DNA from: Armigeres subalbatus
Lineage: Eukaryota; Arthropoda; Insecta; Diptera; Culicidae
Assembly: GCF_024139115.2 (NCBI RefSeq)
Contig: NC_085140.1
Coordinates: 464,569,401 to 464,633,400 of the forward strand
DNA length: 64,000 nucleotides
Direction of reading: 5' to 3'
The notes under the pieces are model-generated. The model was not told the DNA's origin and did no database searches. It saw nothing but the letters and a program-made list of their open reading frames with translations. Every line of letters begins with the position of its first letter. Within the stretch, counting starts at the first letter, position 1. A program made the translations under genes and the position numbers. Below are positions 54,551-64,000 of the stretch, in pieces.

Positions 54551-56010
54551 TTTTCGTCTTTTCGTCATAGTCTAGAAAACCAATAAAGGAGACACTTTTT
54601 GACAAACTTATTCGTATCAAATCTTAGGATCAGGAGATACGTTCTGCTATAGTGGAGCTCTAGCGAATGGATGTTGCTTTCGATGGTTTTAGCCCCTATG
54701 ACGATGGACGGAAATACCTGCCGTGTCCCTAGCATCCATGACAACAGCACTAAACACTGACCAATCTGCGAACGGTTAAGAACATTGACGTATTGTCGCG
54801 CTTATCTTTTTATAGAATGCTGCGGCGGTCTTACACTCGCAGGCTCGACTGCGAAGGTAAATGTCAAGATAGCCGCCGTGTTAAAAGATAGGCATAATTT
54901 TCCCGCTCAAAACAAAATCACGTGCTTTTCGCGAAATGACAGGAGTTTTCGATTGTATTAGTGAGAGGCAACCGGAGTCACTGAGTACATGGAGAGTGTA
55001 TATCATGGCAAGTGCATACGGTGGGTGAGATTTTCATTGACTCTGTTGTGTTTAGTGACCGTTGCGATTACCTGAGAAGCAACCAGCAGGAAGCCGCAAT
55101 ATTCTATTTTATCTCGAGATGCATAATACCTCTATCCAGGCGAAGAGACACTGGACCATGAACCACCCGAATAAAAAATACAGTAGAATAACAATACAAT
55201 TTATTGTAACACTACTATTAATAACATTAAATTGGCAATAGATTATATTGTAAATGAAACCATACAAATACATTAGAATGCATTGTTATGATCCATTTAC
55301 TCAAATGTAAATGAAGTTTTCGCAATGTACGGGTTGTTAAGTATCGTAACTATACAAAATCTGAGATTTTGCCATACATTTTTCGTCACACAATAGACTG
55401 TACGGTTAATATATTGTTGAAATATCCGAACAAAACTATTCAAAATACAATGGATTCTATTGTATTTGTATAGTAAAACAATACGATTTTTGATTTCTCA
55501 GTTGTGACAGCTTTACTGTTCATTGTCTGTTCAACAATGCAATTTAAAGGGAAAAAATGCATATTTGGCGCTATGAGGCAAATATTGTTATATAGTTTAT
55601 ATGTAATGTAAAGAAACGTTTCAAATGTTATCAATGCATGAATCTTATGTACGAAAACGTTTCTAAAACAATTGCAAGGATTGTTACATTAGCGAAATGT
55701 GTTGATGTATTGTATCCTCAGTGTTGATACAATCTGTGCAACCATCAAGAAACAATGTATCCTATTCTGGGTTCGTATCGCTCACTCAATCTCAGGAGCA
55801 CAGGATGCTCCCTCACGAAAATTTTCGGGAAGAAATCGCTTTTCGCGAAAGAAAAACAGCCTGACGAGTGATAACCATTTTCGCTCACTTCGATTGCCGC
55901 CAAACGTTGGTTTGCTCCTTTTCTTTCATATTCGAGTCTTTTCGTGGCATCTTCAATGCAAATGGTAGTCGCTTATGTAATACAAATAATCTAATGCTTT
56001 CATACAGATA

Positions 56011-56088
56011 GCGTGGTGGTGTGGCTAGAGTAAGCGCATCCCTGCGGCTATTATTGTTACTATTCTGGGTTCGAATCCGGCGCGGCCA
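56011..56088 (+). other. tRNA-like sequence / SINE head, copy A
   Basis: GTGGCTAGAGTAAGCGC resembles a pol III A box region and GGTTCGAATCC is a good B box, followed by GGCGCGGCCA. One base of the T-arm is lost relative to copy B. The 5' acceptor strand does not pair with the 3' strand, so a working tRNA is unlikely; a tRNA-derived SINE or pseudogene fits better. Confidence 0.45.
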
Positions 56089-56689
56089 TACAATTTTGTA
56101 ATTGTTCTGCGATAATTCTCGCGAAAAGTGAGTGAGATGGTAAAAGTGATGAAACGAAAAGGATTTTCATCTAATAGGCAAGATTTTCGTTTATCATTCA
56201 AGAGTAATTGTAGAGAAAGATTGATAGGTGAAAATGATCCTCAACATAAACAACGAAAAAGATTCTCCCTTGGCCCGAGAAACGCTTGCTTTGGTCTCAT
56301 TGAAACAAAAAGTTGAAACCTTGATCCTATTGTATACCGTACATTCAAGGTATGGTAAATCAATTGTTTACACTATTGAACCAATAGTACATTTTTATCC
56401 GGGCACTGCAAGCAATGGATGCTATCAGGACGTTGTAGCGTATAAGACAAGCTAATAATAAATAAATTGAGAACAAAAAAAAAAATAATAATGGTTATTT
56501 TGATTGAAGATGAAACACCCCTGTAAATGTTAGGGTATATTCACAAACCTGTTGAGTGATGGCAGTCTCGGCGATCACCGCCATCACAGCATAACGGTGA
56601 AAATGTGTTGGGTCACGAGAAAGGAAAGTCGAGAGTGATATCTGCGAAAGTTAAAAATGTTATTGATTATGTATGTGCGTGTTTTTTTT

Positions 56690-57120
56690 TCTTCCTAAAC
56701 AATGGAGGGGGAATCTGCTCAACAGACATCCTGGGTTGACCAGGAAGTGCGGGGTTAGGGATCACCGAGGGAGGCAGGAATACATTCCCGACCCGCTAAA
56801 CTGTTTCCATTACCGCCAAGCCCATAGTCCCTTCGGTACAACCAGAAAGTAATGCTTCAAAGGGGGGCCAGTGCACAACGCACCCTCGAGGTTAGCTGCG
56901 TGTCCTTGCAGCACCGAACATCGTAACTCGCTTTTTTAGAAGAACACCATGGTATCGTGCCAGCGCGTTACCGGCTTTCCAGGTGGCCTTACCACGCCCT
57001 ATGTCCTCGGAAGGTGGGCAGGGTCGACTTCGCGCCTGCTTCCCTCTGCACGACTGGTATCAAGAATGATGATGCCGCGTGCACCCTAAATTGACCTTTC
57101 TGCGATAGGGCCTATTCGCC
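56690..57120 (-). mobile_element. LINE 3' end, truncated copy A
   Basis: Poly-T at about 56684-56691, then (minus strand) a 3' UTR with AGCAGATTCCCCCTCCATTG and the beginning of the ORF1-derived region, cut at the duplication border. Copy B (59260-60850) is the longer version. Confidence 0.8.
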
Positions 57121-59699
57121 TTTTTTCGTCTTTTCGTCATAGTCTAGAAAACCAATAAAGGAGACACTTTTTGACAAACTTATTCGTATCAAATCTTAGG
57201 ATCAGGAGATACGTTCTGCTATAGTGGAGCTCTAGCGAATGGATGTTGCTTTCGATGGTTTTAGCCCCTATGACGATGGACGGAAATACCTGCCGTGTCC
57301 CTAGCATCCATGACAACAGCACTAAACACTGACCAATCTGCGAACGGTTAAGAACATTGACGTATTGTCGCGCTTATCTTTTTATAGAATGCTGCGGCGG
57401 TCTTACACTCGCAGGCTCGACTGCGAAGGTAAATGTCAAGATAGCCGCCGTGTTAAAAGATAGGCATAATTTTCCCGCTCAAAACAAAATCACGTGCTTT
57501 TCGCGAAATGACAGGAGTTTTCGATTGTATTAGTGAGAGGCAACCGGAGTCACTGAGTACATGGAGAGTGTATATCATGGCAAGTGCATACGGTGGGTGA
57601 GATTTTCATTGACTCTGTTGTGTTTAGTGACCGTTGCGATTACCTGAGAAGCAACCAGCAAGAAGCCGCAATATTCTATTTTATCTCGAGATGCATAATA
57701 CCTCTATCCAGGCGAAGAGACACTGGACCATGAACCACCCGAATAAAAAATACAGTAGAATAACAATACAATTTATTGTAACACTACTATTAATAACATT
57801 AAATTGGCAATAGATTATATTGTAAATGAAACCATACAAATACATTAGAATGCATTGTTATGATCCATTTACTCAAATGTAAATGAAGTTTTCGCAATGT
57901 ACGGGTTGTTAAGTATCGTAACTATACAAAATCTGAGATTTTGCCATACATTTTTTTCGTCACACAATAGACTGTACGGTTAATATATTGTTGAAATATC
58001 CGAACAAAACTATTCAAAATACAATGGATTGTATTGTATTTGTATAGTAAAACAATACGATTTTTGATTTCTCAGTTGTGACAGCTTTACTGTTCATTGT
58101 CTGTTCAACAATGCAATTTAAAGGGAAAAAATGCATATTTGGCGCTATGAGGCAAATATTGTTATATAGTTTATATGTAATGTAAAGAAACGTTTCAAAT
58201 GTTATCAATGCATGAATCTTATGTACGAAAACGTTTCTAAAACAATTGCAAGGATTGTTACATTAGCGAAATGTGTTGATGTATTGTATCCTCAGTGTTG
58301 ATACAATCTGTGCAACCATCAAGAAACAATGTATCCTATTCTGGGTTCGTATCGCTCACTCAATCTCAGGAGCACAGGATGCTCCCTCACGAAAATTTTC
58401 GGGAAGAAATCGCTTTTCGCGAAAGAAAAACAGCCTGACGAGTGATAACCATTTTCGCTCACTTCGATTGCCGCCAAACGTTGGTTTGCTCCTTTTCTTT
58501 CATATTCGAGTCTTTTCGTGGCATCTTCAATGCAAATGGTAGTCGCTTATGTAATACAAATAATCTAATGCTTTCATACAGATAGCGTGGTGGTGTGGCT
58601 AGAGTAAGCGCATCCCTGCGGCTATTATTGTTACTATTCTGGGTTCGAATCCCGGCGCGGCCATACAATTTTGTAATTGTTCTGCGATAATTCTCGCGAA
58701 AAGTGAGTGAGATGGTAAAAGTGATGAAACGAAAAAGGATTTTCATCTAATAGGCAAGATTTTCGTTTATCATTCAAGAGTAATTGTAGAGAAAGATTGA
58801 TAGGTGAAAGATGATCCTCAACATAAACAACGAAAAAAGATTCTCCCTTGGCCCGAGAAACGCTTGCTTTGGTCTCATTGAAACAAAAAGTTGAAACCTT
58901 GATCCTATTGTATACCGTACATTCAAGGTATGGTAAATCAATTGTTTACACTATTGAACCAATAGTACATTTTTATCCGGGCACTGCAAGCAATGGATGC
59001 TATCAGGACGTTGTAGCGTATAAGACAAGCTAATAATAAATAAATTGAGAACAAAAAAAAAAAAAATAATGGTTATTTTGATTGAAGATGAAACACCCCT
59101 GTAAATGTTAGGGTATATTCACAACCCTGTTGAGTGATGGCAGTCTCGGCGATCACCGCCATCACAGCATAACGGTGAAAATGTGTTGGGTCACGAGAAA
59201 GGAAAGTCGAGAGTGATATCTGCGAAAGTTAAAAATGTTATTGATTATGTATGTGCGTGTTTTTTTTTTCTTCCTAAACAATGGAGGGGGAATCTGCTCA
59301 ACAGACATCCTGGGTTGACCAGGAAGTGCGGGGTTAGGGATCACCAAGGGAGGCAGGACTACATTCCCGACCCGCTAAACCGTTTCCATTACCGCCAAGC
59401 CCATAGTCCCTTCGGTACAACCAGAAAGTAATGCTTCAAAGGGGGGCCAGTGCACAACGCACCCTCGAGGTTAGCTGCGTGTCCTTGCAGCACCGAACAT
59501 CGTAACTCGCTTTTTTAGAAGAACACCATGGTATCGTGCCAGCGCGTTGCCGGCTTTCCAGGTGGCCTTACCACGCCCTATGTCCTCGGAAGGTGGGCAG
59601 GGTCGACTTCGCGCCTGCTTCCCTCTGCACGACTGGTATCAAGAATGATGATGCCGCGTGCACCCCAAATTGACCTTTCTGCGATAGGGCCTATTCGCC
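57121..59699. repeat. 2.57-kb tandem duplication, copy B
   Basis: Second copy, differing from copy A by scattered substitutions and 1-3-base indels (for example TTTTTTCG vs TTTTTCG at ~57950, and homopolymer changes). It continues without break into the rest of the LINE, so copy B holds the original right junction. Confidence 0.95.
58585..58663 (+). other. tRNA-like sequence / SINE head, copy B
   Basis: The same as copy A but with an intact T-arm: CTGGG-TTCGAAT-CCCGG pairs fully (one G-T). The B box GGTTCGAATCC is perfect. The acceptor stem still does not pair, so I do not call a functional tRNA. Confidence 0.5.
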
Positions 59700-60231
59700 A
59701 GCATACAGAGGGACTTGCCGACGCGGTGCCTACGGCCTTGCCTTGGGCCTCAGTCTGGGTAGACCTCGACTTCACCGATTTCACGGGTTTACACTTGGCC
59801 GTCCCGACCGCCCTCTCCAGCTTGGCGTCCAGCATCGACTTTCGAAGTTTCTGCAAGCTCCTCTTGAGGTCCTTGCTGATATTATGCTTCGATGACGCAA
59901 AGTCGATGATGGCGTCCAGCTGTTCCGTCGCCACCTCGAAGGCCGAAAGCCCATCGCGTTTGCGGTTCATCGCCTCCACAAGCCATGGGCCGTCAATAAC
60001 CCCTACCGACGTTTTTCTAGCCGAGAGGAAGGTTGAGTGACCCACGCTGGCGCTGCGCACTGAGCTGCCGACTATTGCCTCTGGCCTCCTAGGCGGAGAC
60101 CTGAACAACCCACCTCTTGCGAAGGGGTTGTCGCCTACACTACTACCACTAATTGAAGAATTGACTTGGTTTTCCATTTCGGTCCCACGAGTTGCTCGGG
60201 AAAAGAGGTCCACCACGCCAGAGCCCAGCAT
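59578..60231 (-). CDS. LINE ORF1 N-terminal protein (no zinc knuckles)
   Basis: 217 aa, opening MLGSGVVDLFSRATRGTEME. The recognisable part is RKRDGLSAFEVATEQLDAII and KDLKRSLQKLRKSMLDAKLE, an amphipathic helical region common at the N-terminus of LINE ORF1 proteins in mosquitoes. It ends before any CCHC motif. The frame is open, perhaps recently active in trans. I infer RNA-binding or assembly roles only from the family. Confidence 0.65.
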   Translation of the reverse strand: MLGSGVVDLFSRATRGTEMENQVNSSISGSSVGDNPFARGGLFRSPPRRPEAIVGSSVRSASVGHSTFLSARKTSVGVIDGPWLVEAMNRKRDGLSAFEVATEQLDAIIDFASSKHNISKDLKRSLQKLRKSMLDAKLERAVGTAKCKPVKSVKSRSTQTEAQGKAVGTASASPSVCWRIGPIAERSIWGARGIIILDTSRAEGSRREVDPAHLPRT

Positions 60232-60445
60232 GACGCGGTAAGGGACAATTGCTGTGGAGGGTGCCCAGGTACCCCACAGGCTCCGTTAAAGGCCTAGCTC
60301 ATTATTTCACCCCCCTGGCCATGCATCCCCTCGGCACGGGTCGCTTGACGCCTTGGGATTAGGGGTTAGGGACGATGGTCCCGGTCTAACTCGCAGTGGC
60401 CATGGGGAGGGGTCGTCAAGAATTGGGAAAAGTCCCTGCTGCCCC

Positions 60446-60447
<2 letters not shown>

Positions 60448-60477
<30 letters not shown>
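60448..60477. repeat. (GT)15 microsatellite
   Basis: Uninterrupted GT dinucleotides within the LINE leader. Confidence 0.97.
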
Positions 60478-60478
<1 letters not shown>

Positions 60479-61020
60479 GGAGAAAACATGTGGGAAACAA
60501 GATTTGCTTCTTGCGAGACAGAGTGATGGGCTGAGATGCTGACTGGTGTGTGTTCATACCCTGGAAGGACAGTGGTGTGGTAATGCTATTTGAGCGGTGT
60601 GGTAGTTGTGTGTTTGGTTAGCTCGAGACTGCGATCACTGGAAAAGCGTGAAAAATGATGGTATGCTGATGATGGGACCAGTGAAGGTGTGTGTAAGTAT
60701 TGCTTGGTGTCGAGACGCTTCACGGGTGGTGTGAAGCAGATCCTGTATCGGAGAGTTGTTGGAGAACAGTTGCCGAGTGAACACCTATTTTGAACGTGGT
60801 GCGGTTTCGAGTGCGAGTACGTGTTTTGAGTTGTAGTTTGTGACCAAGATTGTGATTAATATGATCCGCAAAGAGCACGACAGACGTATGCAAACCTATC
60901 TGTCAAGCTACGCTACCAGCGCAACCGATACGACCGTCAACCTAGCAAAAAACTAAACCAAGAAATAAGATAAACATTTCAGGTTGAGCTATGTACGCAA
61001 TGTTCTCTAGTTGCCGACAA

Positions 61021-61081
61021 CCGGTGTTGAACTTAGTCTGTAGATTAAAAAATACCTTAATAAAAACTAAAAAAAAAAAAA
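61021..61081 (+). mobile_element. Tail-only LINE insertion (61 bp), 13-bp TSD
   Basis: The insert begins CCGGTGTTGAACTTAGTCTG and ends with AATACCTTAATAAAAACTAA and poly-A. Flanked by TAGTTGCCGACAA at 61008-61020 and 61082-61094. Confidence 0.93.
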
Positions 61082-61094
61082 TAGTTGCCGACAA

Positions 61095-62150
61095 AGAGCA
61101 CCACATGCACAGCACCACAAAACACACTAGTCGGAGTTGACATCAAGCCGTATAACTCCAACGAAAAAGTTACCTTTCGGTGTAAGTCTATAGAAGAAAT
61201 AATCCTAGCACTTTATCAAAATCATCTAATTGTAACGAGAATCGCATCATTAAAGAAAACCATAACACCAAGCACGACATTGCCCTACCTGTGCCGTTTA
61301 GATTCTCTCTGGAAGGAATCACCCCAAACATTGGATATGCAACTTACCCAGTTCGATGTTCGATCGCAAATGAGGCAGTATGAATGCTTCCTGTTGTCAT
61401 GAGCTGGTGTCGGCATTCAGTCAAGGGATACCAACATTACTGTTACTTCACAGTATACTGTGTATCATTCACTGTGCATTATTCGAGTCCAAGACAATGC
61501 CATCTATATCTCACATCTTCCCTCTGCTCACAAGACGAAAACTTTCTTTGGTCAAGTGAGTAGTTCAAATACCATGATTTAGAACGTTCATTACATTGTC
61601 TACAAAATTAATATGACAATATAATTCTAAAATGTATTCAATGCAATTTTAACATGACAGCTTTCGAGTGTTGAACTGAATTTTTATCCACCGGACTATA
61701 GATTCCATTATCTATACTCAACATTTCATTTACTGAGTATCGGTTAATTTTCTTTATGTGTGTACGCAAGTTTCTCATACCCGCCGCTAGGTGGTGCATG
61801 GTGGTAGCGTTGCACTTTGACAGTTGACATCGGCGTTGATATGCTTTGATGTTTTTCTCGTTTCTTATTATTTTCCTTTCAAACTGTTTCAAAGAACCAT
61901 CTGGTAAATTTTCCGATCCAGTTAATGTCTACACCAAGGACCACGGACTTCCAATATCGCCAGGGAAAGAATGACCCGTTTACCATTGCCGACTGACGGT
62001 TATTCGCTTCGATGTATGTATGTATTACCGTATTTAGCAACCAACAGTTTTCATTTCAGTTTTCAGTTTAAAGTGCATGCAAGGAAAACAACGTTCAAGT
62101 TTCTAAGTTCAGCTTTTATTAAATGGATTTTAATGTATTCGAAAGTGATT
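61095..62150. other. No recognised gene; one unassigned 105-aa ORF
   Basis: 61085-61402 is open for 105 aa (…LDSLWKESPQTLDMQLTQFD…), but it starts inside the TSD of the tail insertion and has no motif I know. The rest is AT-rich without repeats I can assign. Confidence 0.4.
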
Positions 62151-62160
62151 TCACGAGATA

Positions 62161-62916
62161 CTACTGTTCTAACCTTTGAACATAATTTTCGAGATACGTT
62201 GGGGTCTTTACAGCTCGCTTAGGCCGCTTATTCAGAGTTGACCCGTTTCCATGATCGACAGTATCTCCATCCAAAGTTTCCTTTTGGGCCTCAGACCATT
62301 TGTACACCCTTTTTGTCTGTGTTACGTGGCGCCTCATCGTAGTTCCCTGTTCATCCACTAGCAGAAGGCTACCGTTGCTTTCCTCGAGTACCGTATACCG
62401 TTTTAGGTCGAACCTCGAATCACCTTTAGTACGCATCTGACGCTCGACGATTACCACATCGCCAGGTTTGATCCGACATACTCGTGCGGAACGACGACGA
62501 TCTTCCCGTGTTTTACCTTGTAGTTTGGCTTCCCGGTCCCGTTGGGTGAGTAATTCTGCATCATGGTGAATCTCAGCGCGATCAAAAAGTGGTAGTCCTC
62601 TTCTGATTTTCCTTCCGAGCATTACCTCCTCCGGTGGAACCTTTGTCACGGTATTTGCGGCTGCGTTATGAGCCTTGACTGCGGCCTGTAGCTCTTCATT
62701 GTAGTTACTTCCTGTACTCACGGCTGTGGCCATAGCTTTGTTCACCAGTTTCATATATGTTTCGGCTAGGCCGTTTTGCTGTGGGAACAGGGTGTTGAAA
62801 ATTTGTTTACGATCCCACGACTGGAACAGTATGTCCTGTATTCCACCCGTTGAAAGGCGGTCCATTATCGCTTTTGATGGTGTGTGGAAATCCTTCTCTT
62901 TCGAATATTTCATCAA
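62161..62916 (-). pseudogene. Ty3/gypsy integrase C-terminal half
   Basis: The frame contains QQNGLAETYMKLVNKAMATA (with the third catalytic residue, Glu), PPEEVMLGRKIRRGLPLF, and the C-terminal domain (VCRIKPGDVVIVERQ, TVLEESNGSLLLVDEQG). Two indels (about 62850 and 62795) put the start of this frame out of register with the upstream integrase core. Confidence 0.9.
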
Positions 62917-63841
62917 GAATCGCCTTCGTGTGTTCGAAGCTGGTCGACTTCACCGGACGAGCAATAACGTACCTAGACCTATAGTCAACTAGTACAAAGA
63001 TATAGATACCGCCAAATTTCAAGTACGGGCCATTAAAGTCAATTGCTATGGCCTCCCATACAGATTTGGGTGCTAGTGTACGTTGCATAGGCGTGGGCCT
63101 CTCTGGTCTTCCGTTAGCAGCACAGATACGACAGGCCTTGACCCAGTTTTCAGCATCACTGGGCATGCCAGGCCACCAAACTCGTTCTCTGAGAATGCTT
63201 TTGAATTTGGCAGAAAGGGGATGACCGTTATGAGCAACTTTCAACGTCTTTTCCCGTAGGGCACTTGGTATGACAATGCATCCATTTTTGACCACTAAGC
63301 CCTTGGAAACGTAGAGATCAGATGCCACCTGTTGGAACCGCTTCAATTGTCCAGGCCATTCACCTGAACCTAAAGCCGCTATCACGCTAGTGAGTACTTC
63401 GTCGTGAGCTGTAGCATCGCCGATCTCTTCCTCTGTCAAGAACCCTACAGAATTGGCTTCTAGTCTAGCTATCTCCCACGGACTAGATTCCTCATCAAAT
63501 GGCTCATCGCTTCCCGTATATAGGCGAGAGGGAGGGTCCGCAATATTGTCGCTGCCTTTCACGTGCTCTACATCATAGCTGTAGGGACTCAGGCGCAGTG
63601 CCCAACCATCCGCTCTTGTGAGAACTCTTTTTGAGTCTTCCCGAGAGCGACTAAGGATGAACGATATCCCTTTGGAGTCGACACGCAACGTAAAGTGCCT
63701 CCCTAGCAGAAAATAAGCGAAGTGCTCGACAGCCCATACGGCGGCTAATGCCTCCCGTTGATTTTGGGCGTAACGTCTTTCCGTAGGAGTTAGGGCCTTT
63801 GAGGCAAAACTGATTACACGATTTGTGCCATTGCTATCGAC
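62807..63841 (-). pseudogene. Ty3/gypsy RNase H end, integrase zinc finger and core
   Basis: Open from 63841 (exon 2 after the intron) down to a stop at 62807. RYAQNQREALAAVWAVEHFA and VEHVKGSDNIADPPSRL are the RNase H end and linker. VAHNGHPLSAKFKSILRERV, then WWPGM and CRICAANG form the HHCC finger. IAIDFNGPYLKFGG and IKSDNGPPF supply the first two catalytic Asp of the core. Frame is lost at about 62850. Confidence 0.92.
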
Positions 63842-63901
63842 CTGGAAAACATAACGAATGTCAAGAAATTCAAATATATTTTATTCTTAAAGAAAGATCA
63901 C
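63842..63901 (-). other. Probable 60-bp spliceosomal intron in gypsy RNase H
   Basis: Minus strand: exon ...CTGGTACAG | GTGATCTTTC ... TTATGTTTTCCAG | GTCGATAGC.... GT-AG borders, a pyrimidine-rich 3' end and phase 0. The insert contains an in-frame TAA, and removing exactly 60 bases joins two RNase H stretches that belong together (TDASPIALGAVLVQ and VDSNGTNRVISF). Sixty bases is a normal length for dipteran introns. Confidence 0.75.
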
Positions 63902-64000
63902 CTGTACCAGGACCGCCCCTAGAGCGATAGGCGACGCATCGGTATAAAGAACTGTTTTGTCCTCTTCGCTAAAATATCCGAGGGTTACGGTGCATTTTGC
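63902..64000 (-). pseudogene. Ty3/gypsy RNase H, N-terminal part (cut by window end)
   Basis: Open in phase with the exon below: VTLGYFSEEDKTVLYTDASP, with the first catalytic Asp of RNase H. The rest of pol lies beyond the window. Confidence 0.88.

Larger units (their letters stand above)
54551..57120. repeat. 2.57-kb tandem duplication, copy A
   Basis: Near-identical to 57121-59699. It contains a 61-aa and a 64-aa minus-strand ORF without motifs, an AT-rich stretch with many ATTGTAT/ATACAAT words (about 55180-55720), a tRNA-like sequence, and at the right end the 3' part of a minus-strand LINE (56690-57120) cut where copy B begins. Confidence 0.95.
59260..60850 (-). mobile_element. Internally deleted LINE: leader + ORF1 N-terminus + 3' UTR
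   Basis: Minus strand: leader (about 60850-60232, with AACGGAGCCTGTGGGG and a (GT)15 run), ORF1 start, then directly a 3' UTR and poly-A (poly-T at 59260-59269). No ORF2 lies between. The 3' UTR shares TTTAGCGGGTCGG and GCAGATTCCC with the R1-clade LINE 3' end at 8110-8190, so the autonomous parent is probably of the R1 or a related clade. It is a non-autonomous derivative. Confidence 0.75.

Noticed and set aside
56011..58663. Functional tRNA genes
   Set aside because: Only the T-arm folds; the acceptor strands do not pair and no clear anticodon arm is seen.
61085..61402. 105-aa ORF as a host gene
   Set aside because: It begins inside the TSD of a tail insertion and has no recognised motif.

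Overview
The window looks like a piece of a culicine mosquito genome, probably Aedes or a close relative. The evidence is the mix of transposable elements: an R1-clade LINE beside rDNA, an RTE/JAM1-like LINE, an RNase H-bearing I-group LINE, BEL/Pao and Ty3/gypsy LTR elements (one with an errantivirus-like env), and many small TA- or 8-bp-TSD MITEs. The species call is inference. I see no convincing single-copy host gene; almost every coding stretch belongs to a mobile element, and most are broken.

Layout. 1-651: minus-strand copy of a repeat I call R (LINE-like leader plus a tandem-repeat tail). 654-1330: 3' end of an 18S rRNA gene, then an ITS1-like stretch. 1487-8212: two R1-clade LINE copies head to head, making a 2.9-kb imperfect palindrome. 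10707-11620: TA-flanked MITE. 12063-12760: BEL/Pao integrase remnant. 13062-18429: an interval bounded by short inverted repeats that holds a 4.4-kb satellite with an extremely GC-rich core. 19369-22930: second R copy (plus strand), interrupted by a foldback MITE with an 8-bp TSD and a pogo-like element with a TA TSD. About 198 bp is duplicated on both sides of this R copy. 23296-24293: TIR element. 25310-27734: TIR element hosting an RTE 3' half. 28280-30075: RTE 5' half in the opposite orientation. 30130-32296: segment between 25-bp direct repeats. 33200-34990: gypsy leader with a hairpin-rich 128-bp tandem repeat, and a gypsy integrase scrap.

35230-42547: nearly complete I-group LINE (ORF1, and ORF2 with endonuclease, RT and RNase H) carrying a few frameshifts. 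42590-44820: end of an errantivirus-like element with an intact 553-aa env ORF. 45290-50357: minus-strand BEL/Pao element with 5' LTR, PBS, gag, protease and RT; the RT is scrambled by local tandem duplications. 50439-54387: plus-strand gypsy element (gag, protease, RT, RNase H, integrase zinc finger) broken by three MITEs. 54551-59699: a 2.57-kb tandem duplication that includes a tRNA-like/SINE sequence. 59260-60850: internally deleted LINE (ORF1 N-terminus joined to a 3' UTR). 62161-64000: minus-strand gypsy pol, with a probable 60-bp spliceosomal intron in RNase H.

The most unusual signals are: (i) the 11-bp satellite whose GC-rich core looks like a base-substituted form of its AT-rich shoulders, which may be biology or a repeat-calling artefact; (ii) 'tail-only' LINE insertions of 33-70 bp with 12-13 bp TSDs; (iii) the phase-0 GT-AG intron in a gypsy pol; (iv) the gypsy leader built from hairpins that share GGGA apices; and (v) nested insertions whose empty sites are present in paralogous copies in the same window, so their order can be read. 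All coordinates and repeat matches were read by eye without alignment software; boundaries may be off by a few bases.
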